A stretch of 64,000 nucleotides of DNA from Bacillus sp. S3. GTDB taxonomy: Bacteria; Bacillota; Bacilli; Bacillales; Cytobacillaceae. How positions within the stretch are numbered: the stretch's first letter is position 1; each line of letters opens with the position of its first letter. Of the stretch, positions 59,224 through 64,000 are shown piece after piece. Location of the stretch: assembly GCF_005154805.1 (NCBI RefSeq), contig NZ_CP039727.1, positions 4,833,501 to 4,897,500 of the forward strand, written 5' to 3'. The notes beneath the pieces are model-generated. The model saw nothing but the letters and a program-made list of their open reading frames with translations. It had not been told where the DNA came from and ran no database searches. The translations under genes and the position numbers were made by a program.

Positions 59224-59274
59224 TGTAAAATTTCTCCTTAAAATGTGTATTACAAGTTACCCTTGAACTTTGGG

Positions 59275-59608
59275 TTAGACTTTTATTAGCTTTCTAACTA
59301 AAAATTTTATAGCTAGAATAGTGATATAGGTGGTTAAGGTTACTATTAATATAGAAAAGAAATAATTAAAAGCCAGTAAATCGGTTGCGTTTTCTTGAGG
59401 ACTTAGGACCCCTACTGTGAGAGGAAAGTCTTTCTCCATAGGTGTTAACGATGTCTGCTGTTCAATGATAGGTAGTGGAAAACCAAATCTAAGATAGGAT
59501 AAATCATTAGAATTTGACACAATCACGGAATCAAAAAAAGGGGAAATTGAAACAGCAAGCCATCCAAAAATGAAAGTAACAAAAAAAAGGCGACGATTGA
59601 TACGGCAT
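59275..59608 (-). CDS. Two-helix membrane protein, start unresolved
   Basis: A continuous frame of about 110 residues reads RINRRLFFVTFIFGWLAVSI, an outer loop (VSNSNDLSYLRFGFPLPIIE, SLTPMEKDFPLTVGVLSPQE) and a second helix (FFSILIVTLTTYITILAIKF) with a basic end. The natural ATG with AAAGGAGA in front (59608) lies one base out of frame, so either a base is missing or extra near 59600, or a non-standard start is used. An internal start at 59526 would drop the first helix. Function unknown. Confidence 0.55.
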
Positions 59609-59865
59609 TCTCCTTTTACTTTTATTAACTAAATTATACATAGAGTTTCTATGTATGTAAACCTGAATTATTTAAAATCTTGTATTCTATTGTGTTCGCT
59701 TCAATATTACTTAACATCACTTCTGGCGCTGAGCATGCAATTCCTGGTAAATCATGATGTTCAGCGATCTAATCGTGAGAGTATCCCCTTACGAATTCAA
59801 AAAAGGTGTAAAATCACACTTTATCATTGAATTACTGAACTGCATAAGCTGGCTCAGAATCATTT

Positions 59866-59960
59866 ATCAGCGATTTTTTAAGGTTTATCAGCGAATTTCG
59901 GCAATATATCAGCGAATTTTTCATTTTATCAGCGAATCCTTCATTTTATCAGCGAATTCA
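59866..59960. repeat. 20-21-bp helically spaced repeat cluster (5 units)
   Basis: ATCAGCGAATT-type cores at 59866, 59887, 59908, 59928 and 59948 (spacing 21, 21, 20, 20). Spacers vary, cores are kept. Different core from the 4381 and 46515 clusters, same pitch. Confidence 0.85.
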
Positions 59961-60086
59961 AAAACATCCCCATAGACCATTCTTTTAAATACGGGCTTGT
60001 AGACCTAGTTATTTAACCAGCCACAAAAAGGAATATTACATAGGTTAAGTCTAACATGACGTTTTTTAAATGAGGAGAATAGGCGT

Positions 60087-61034
60087 ATGCACCAGTATTG
60101 GTATGTGAATTCAAAGGGAAACAGGCAGCTATATACTAACCAAATTTCAGTGCCACAATTATATTCACAGCCCCAAATACCCAAATTTGGAGGAATTAAT
60201 GGTCTCGGTATTCCTGAGGGGTGGAGTGGTCGAGTCTATCCGGCTGGTTGGAAGATTTCTGGGGGTTTTCATCGTATGGAACAACCTGTTATTCGGACCT
60301 CCTCTGCCGGCCAATTAGGTTTGACAGCACAAGAGCCTTCTTCCAGTTGGACAACACCGGCTGACAATACGGGTTCTACGTCTCAAAAACAACTTGGGAA
60401 TTCGCTGCCGCCGGTCGATCATGACGATTGGGAGTCGGAAGCACAGCACGCCAACTGGCCGCAGCTTCCCGAACAGCTGGGTTTCATGACTCAAGCCCCT
60501 TGGGCGCAGCCGATTAACCATGCAGGGATGTTCCCACAAGGAAAGCCTCTAGGTTGGGCTTCATCAACCGGTAATAAGGGTTTCAATCCCCAAAAACAGC
60601 CCTTCCCTTGGGTTCAACCAATCAACCATGCAGGGATGTTCCCACAAGGACCGCATCTAGGTTGGGCTCCATCAGCCGGTAATAAGGGTTTCAATCCTCA
60701 AAAACAGCCCTTCCCATGGGGCCAACAGGTCAATAATAAGGGGATGTTCCCACAAGGACACCCTGCTGCTTTTCTGCCGCCAGCCGCCAATCCTTTTGGT
60801 TTTGGCGCCAATGGACAGCAGGCTAACTGGGGCGGTTTTGGAACCCCCGCAGGCTGGGGGGGACAGGTACATCCCATGGGATGGGGTGGTCCGGGAGCCC
60901 CGATGGGATGGGGGTATAACGGAGGTAACGGCCAGCTGGGAATACTTGGAGGCTTACTTAAATTAGGAAAAGGCACCATGGGTGGACTAGGAATTATTAG
61001 TAATCTAATCGGTGTGGGAAAAATCCTATTTTAG
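60087..61034 (+). CDS. Trp/Pro/Gly/Gln-rich repeat protein (spore coat-like)
   Basis: 315 residues from ATG after TGAGGAGAATAGGCGT. No signal peptide. Residues 135-235 hold three copies of a unit of about 33 residues: PW.QPINHAGMFPQG, LGWA.S.GNKGFNPQKQ. Then comes a Gly/Trp segment (NWGGFGTPAGWGGQ, MGWGGPGAPMGWGYNGGNG) and a glycine/leucine-rich hydrophobic end (GLGIISNLIGVGKILF). The N-terminal HQYWYVNSKGNRQLYTN is Tyr-rich. Composition and lack of a catalytic core suggest a structural protein, most likely of the spore coat; I know no named family. Confidence 0.65.
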   Translation: MHQYWYVNSKGNRQLYTNQISVPQLYSQPQIPKFGGINGLGIPEGWSGRVYPAGWKISGGFHRMEQPVIRTSSAGQLGLTAQEPSSSWTTPADNTGSTSQKQLGNSLPPVDHDDWESEAQHANWPQLPEQLGFMTQAPWAQPINHAGMFPQGKPLGWASSTGNKGFNPQKQPFPWVQPINHAGMFPQGPHLGWAPSAGNKGFNPQKQPFPWGQQVNNKGMFPQGHPAAFLPPAANPFGFGANGQQANWGGFGTPAGWGGQVHPMGWGGPGAPMGWGYNGGNGQLGILGGLLKLGKGTMGGLGIISNLIGVGKILF

Positions 61035-61309
61035 TGAATTATGTCAAGGATCAATCCAATAGTTCCTGATTCCTAGCGTATAAGTCGAGAAATATTTGAT
61101 TGTTTCTTAAAAGGCTGCCTATTCCATTGGTTAATTAATTTTACTTTTATTTAAGTTAAATTGTTAAACATAATGAAAGACTGCAGTACATCTACGCAAA
61201 TAATGATTTCCCAGTCATTCGCATGAGAACTGATAATAATCCGTCTAGCTGTTTTCCTTTTAACATCTGGAGATATTTTAATTCTTCATTCTGATCAACT
61301 TCTTACCAA

Positions 61310-61389
61310 TGAAAAACCACGGGGACGGTTCTCATGGCATTTTTCGCTCTTTCTTTCCCATAAAAGCCAGCAGAACCGTCCCCTTGGAC
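61310..61389. repeat. GGGGACGGTTCT-type palindromic repeat, copy 3
   Basis: ACCACGGGGACGGTTCTCAT and CAGCAGAACCGTCCCCTTGG form the arms. It overlaps the 3-prime end of the eamA gene, so the last 18 or so residues of that protein are repeat-encoded. Confidence 0.85.
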
Positions 61390-62264
61390 TCCTTCTTGAT
61401 CACAGGTGCATTTTTTCCAATTATGACGCATATCACTACAACAATCGCTAATACAATCGTAAGCCATGTGATTGATTCTCCTAAGAACAATACAGAAAAT
61501 CCAATCATTAAAAAGGGCTGTAAATATTGAATCTGTCCCACTTTTGCAATCCCTCCTAAAGACATCCCGCCATACCAAGCGATATAGGCTAAAAATTGGC
61601 TTACAACAGCTAAATAGAACAAACTGATCCAAGCTTCGATCGGCGCTTGGAATATATCAACCGATATGCTTAAGCCAACAGGAATAATAAAAAACGGGGC
61701 TCCAATTAATATAGCCCAAGCGATGACTTGCCAGCTGCCAAGCTCTTTTGAAAGTTTTCCGCCTTCTGCATAACTCAACCCAAGTAGTAAGACAGCTACA
61801 ATTAGTGCCATATCCCCTTTTTGTAATTGACCTAAACCTAAATATACGGCATAAAGAAGCACTGTTACAGCGCCAATAATACTCGCAATCCAATACCGTT
61901 TCGAAGGCCGCTCGCCTCCGCGCCACATAGCAAAACCAGCTGTCGCAAGCGGGAGTAAAGCTGTTTCAATTGCACCATGTGATACAGGCAGTGACTTCAT
62001 TGCAAAAGTTGACAATAACGGAAAGGCAAGTACAGCACCAGCGGCAACAATACTTAAGCTTTTCAATTGTTTTTTATTAGGTAATGATTCCTTTTTTATG
62101 ATAAAAATGATACTTACGATTATTGCCGCAACTACTGTCCTACCCAACCCAACAATTGTCTCACCAAAATAAGGGACAGCAATACTTGTAGCTGGTAAGG
62201 TAAGACTAAAACAAACGACGCCAATAAAGCCGAACAGCATTCCTCTTTTACTATTGTTTCCCAT
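61332..62264 (-). CDS. EamA/DMT-superfamily transporter
   Basis: 310 residues, ten membrane helices in two five-helix EamA repeats (FGFIGVVCFSLTLPATSIAV; MALIVAVLLLGLSYAEGGKL at the repeat joint; YLQPFLMIGFSVLFLGESIT near the end). Such carriers export amino acids or metabolites. ATG after GAAGGAGGAAGTTGA. The C-terminal tail SKGTVLLAFMGKKERKMP is encoded by the palindromic repeat copy 3. Divergent from mocR, which probably controls it. Confidence 0.88.
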   Translation of the reverse strand: MGNNSKRGMLFGFIGVVCFSLTLPATSIAVPYFGETIVGLGRTVVAAIIVSIIFIIKKESLPNKKQLKSLSIVAAGAVLAFPLLSTFAMKSLPVSHGAIETALLPLATAGFAMWRGGERPSKRYWIASIIGAVTVLLYAVYLGLGQLQKGDMALIVAVLLLGLSYAEGGKLSKELGSWQVIAWAILIGAPFFIIPVGLSISVDIFQAPIEAWISLFYLAVVSQFLAYIAWYGGMSLGGIAKVGQIQYLQPFLMIGFSVLFLGESITWLTIVLAIVVVICVIIGKNAPVIKKESKGTVLLAFMGKKERKMP

Positions 62265-62412
62265 TCAACTTCCTCCTTCACAAGGATACAAATGTATTTC
62301 ATAATCATGGTTATAAGGAATAAACTAATTAAACATGATTGTAATGAATATTCGCTCCTTTTAAAACCATAAAATTCCACATCTGTCATAGGACAGATAC
62401 AAAGGAGAACAT

Positions 62413-63786
62413 ATGACAACAAAATATAGAGGTATTTTAGAATGGGTGAAACAACAAATAGAGAATAAGCAGTTAAAAACAGGTGATAAATTACCTTCCA
62501 TTCGGCTGCTCGCTGATCAATTTCAATGTAGTAAAAATACGGTTGTAAAGGCATTAGTTGAATTGGAACAACAACATATTGTCTATGCTAAACCCAAAAG
62601 TGGCTATTACGTTGTTGATTATTACCAAACACCTAGTCCACATGAAAAGGATATTGATTTTTTATCTGCTGGTCCGGATAAACAGATCATGCCTTATGAG
62701 GACTTTCAGCATTGTATCAACCAGGCGATTGAACATTATAAAGAACAATTATTTACTTATAGTGAGCAACAGGGACTTTTTTCTTTACGAAAGGAGCTTG
62801 CGAAGTATTTACAACATTTACAAGTATTTACGAAACCTGAACGACTGGTTATTACTTCCGGCTCACAACAAGCGCTTCACATTCTAGCCAACATGCCGTT
62901 TCCGAACGGGAAGAAGAATGTATTGATTGAGCAGCCTACTTACTTTGGAATGATCGATACCTTACAGTTAAATCAGATTACAACGTTAGGAATTGAATTA
63001 ACAATGGAGGGTATTGATTTTGAAAGGCTTGAATATTTGTTTCGAACAAACGATATTAAATTCTTTTACATCGTTCCAAGATGCCATAACCCACTTGGGC
63101 ATCATTATACAAATGAAGAAAAGAAAAAAATCGTTGCACTTGCGGAAAAATACGATGTATACATTGTAGAGGATGATTTCTTAGCAGAATTAGATCCGGA
63201 TTTAAAAGCAGACCCTTTGTTTGCCTATGAACCAAACGGAAGAGTCATTTATGTAAAGAGTTTTTCGAAAGTATTTTTGCCAGGACTGCGTATGGCTACT
63301 GTTGCACTCCCTGAAACAATGATTCCCACCTTTGTAAGCTATAAATTTAGCACTGATTTCACTTCATCGACACTTTCACAAGGAGCATTAGAAATCTATT
63401 TAAAAAATGGTATGTTTCACTATCATTTAGAAAGCGTAAAAAAATTGTACATAAAAAAAATGAAAACAGTCTTGGAAGCCTGTTCATTGTATTTACCGGA
63501 CTATGTACAATTTACAAAGCCCAAAAGTGGTTTTTATCTCACCATCTTTTTGCCTTCACATATAGATGTCAATAAATTAATTTACCTATTACATGAAAAA
63601 CATATTTATGTAGACAACGCTTCTAGAATGTACTTAGCTGAAAACAGCCAGCAAGCCATTCGGCTAAGCATTTCACAAGTAAATGAAGATAAGATACATC
63701 TCGGTATACAACAAATTGCAACATATATAATCGATATGTGTGAAAAAAAGAAATACAATCCACTCTCGTTTAAATCCTATCATTGA
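62413..63786 (+). CDS. MocR-type regulator (GntR HTH fused to an aminotransferase-like domain)
   Basis: 457 residues. Residues 1-70 are a GntR winged helix (LKTGDKLPSIRLLADQFQCS, KNTVVKALVELEQQ). The rest is a fold-type I aminotransferase-like domain with SGSQQALHILANM, PRCHNPLGHHY and the PLP lysine in VKSFSKVFLPGLRMA. MocR proteins sense PLP or amino compounds and usually control a divergent neighbour, here the EamA carrier across a 148-base promoter region. ATG after AAAGGAGAACAT. The stop codon abuts palindromic repeat copy 4. Confidence 0.93.
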   Translation: MTTKYRGILEWVKQQIENKQLKTGDKLPSIRLLADQFQCSKNTVVKALVELEQQHIVYAKPKSGYYVVDYYQTPSPHEKDIDFLSAGPDKQIMPYEDFQHCINQAIEHYKEQLFTYSEQQGLFSLRKELAKYLQHLQVFTKPERLVITSGSQQALHILANMPFPNGKKNVLIEQPTYFGMIDTLQLNQITTLGIELTMEGIDFERLEYLFRTNDIKFFYIVPRCHNPLGHHYTNEEKKKIVALAEKYDVYIVEDDFLAELDPDLKADPLFAYEPNGRVIYVKSFSKVFLPGLRMATVALPETMIPTFVSYKFSTDFTSSTLSQGALEIYLKNGMFHYHLESVKKLYIKKMKTVLEACSLYLPDYVQFTKPKSGFYLTIFLPSHIDVNKLIYLLHEKHIYVDNASRMYLAENSQQAIRLSISQVNEDKIHLGIQQIATYIIDMCEKKKYNPLSFKSYH

Positions 63787-63857
63787 AAAACCACGGAGAC
63801 GGTTCTCATGGCACTTTTTCATGACAAAAAAAGCCAGCAGAACCGCCCCCATGTTAA
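63785..63857. repeat. GGGGACGGTTCT-type palindromic repeat, copy 4
   Basis: ACCACGGAGACGGTTCTCAT and CAGCAGAACCGCCCCCATG. Same orientation as copy 3; together they bracket the mocR/eamA pair. Confidence 0.8.
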
Positions 63858-63869
63858 TTGGTCATTTCT

Positions 63870-63995
63870 TTACATTTTCTTCTTTGTGTTTTTTCGGTTT
63901 TCTTTCGGTTTTCTCATTACCACCAATAACGCTATAACAAAACAAATCATTAGAATGATATTTAAGCCCCAACCAAAACTATCAATATACTGCAT
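63870..63995 (-). CDS. Small single-helix membrane protein at the window edge
   Basis: 41 residues if it starts at the ATG at 63995: MQYIDSFGWGLNIILMICFV, then IALLVVMRKPKENRKNTKKKM. One membrane helix and a strongly basic cytoplasmic tail. The ribosome site would lie at the very edge (GGGGA), so a longer gene beginning outside the window is possible. Function unknown. Confidence 0.5.
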   Translation of the reverse strand: MQYIDSFGWGLNIILMICFVIALLVVMRKPKENRKNTKKKM

Positions 63996-64000
63996 TCCCC

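Noticed and set aside
59866..59960. Replication-origin iterons
   Set aside because: Spacing of 20-21 bases is iteron-like, but there is no replication initiator gene or DnaA-box cluster nearby.

Overview
The window comes from the chromosome of a low-GC, endospore-forming member of the Bacillaceae. Evidence: a spore germinant-receptor operon of the gerK type, a CwlJ-type cortex hydrolase, GerPA/GerPF-like and YjcZ-type small spore proteins, sporulenol (squalene-hopene type) cyclase next to a YppC-like gene, the hxlR-hxlAB formaldehyde pathway, and strong AGGAGG ribosome sites with frequent TTG/GTG starts. Genus is not certain; a Neobacillus/Bacillus sensu lato organism is my inference. I saw no rRNA, tRNA or CRISPR array.

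Layout. 0-5 kb: tail of a secreted discoidin-domain protein, an IS256-type element sitting inside a 52-bp tandem repeat array, a GNAT enzyme and decayed gene pieces. 5-14 kb: small spore proteins, a subtilisin-like protease, an LprI-like lipoprotein, hxlR/hxlAB, cwlJ, a GerPA-like gene, a nucleoside-diphosphate-sugar epimerase-like gene and an HXXEE membrane protein. 14-18 kb: sporulenol cyclase divergent from yppC. 18-24.5 kb: small genes, GNAT, a regulator-MFS pair and a NagZ-type glycosidase. 24.7-30.3 kb: inducible beta-lactam resistance locus blaI-blaR1-pbp-bla, all on the minus strand, with BlaI-type operators in front of three transcription units. 30.4-44.6 kb: an accessory region of short, nearly all minus-strand single genes (DinB, GNAT, SUKH/SMI1, DUF6188, GyrI-like, nuclease lipoprotein, CBO0543-like membrane proteins, unknowns), nearly every one or few followed by a hairpin element with conserved ends and a variable, self-complementary middle. 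A group II intron sits exactly at the edge of one such element. 44.7-52.1 kb: lipoprotein, Cys-containing unknown protein, RidA, repeat arrays and the germination operon in the order A-C-D-B. 53-54.9 kb: an IS200/IS605 element with TnpA and an intact-looking TnpB. 55-64 kb: a glycerophosphodiesterase-PhoD fusion behind a textbook Pho box, a cold-shock protein, a flavin-binding stress protein, a nucleotidyltransferase, a Trp/Pro/Gly repeat protein and a divergent mocR/eamA pair bracketed by copies of one short repeat.

The two observations I rate highest are (1) the 30-44.6 kb region, which looks like a cassette array: single genes, one orientation, separated by 50-110 bp sites whose outer ends (AACTAAC ... 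GTTAGTT) are complementary while the inner hairpin changes sequence but keeps pairing, much as integron attC sites do, though I see no integrase here and a mobile terminator repeat is a live alternative; and (2) several unrelated-looking intergenic repeat families that share a 52-bp (about five helical turns) or 21-bp (two turns) period, including two hairpin clusters 40 kb apart with the same irregular spacing 51/52-61-51.

Many genes here are visibly decaying (nonsense codons in the intron maturase and a monooxygenase, frameshifts in two small membrane-anchored genes, fragments of HAD, dehydrogenase and sigma-factor genes), consistent with a fluid region. All family calls rest on reading the translated sequence by eye; no database was searched.
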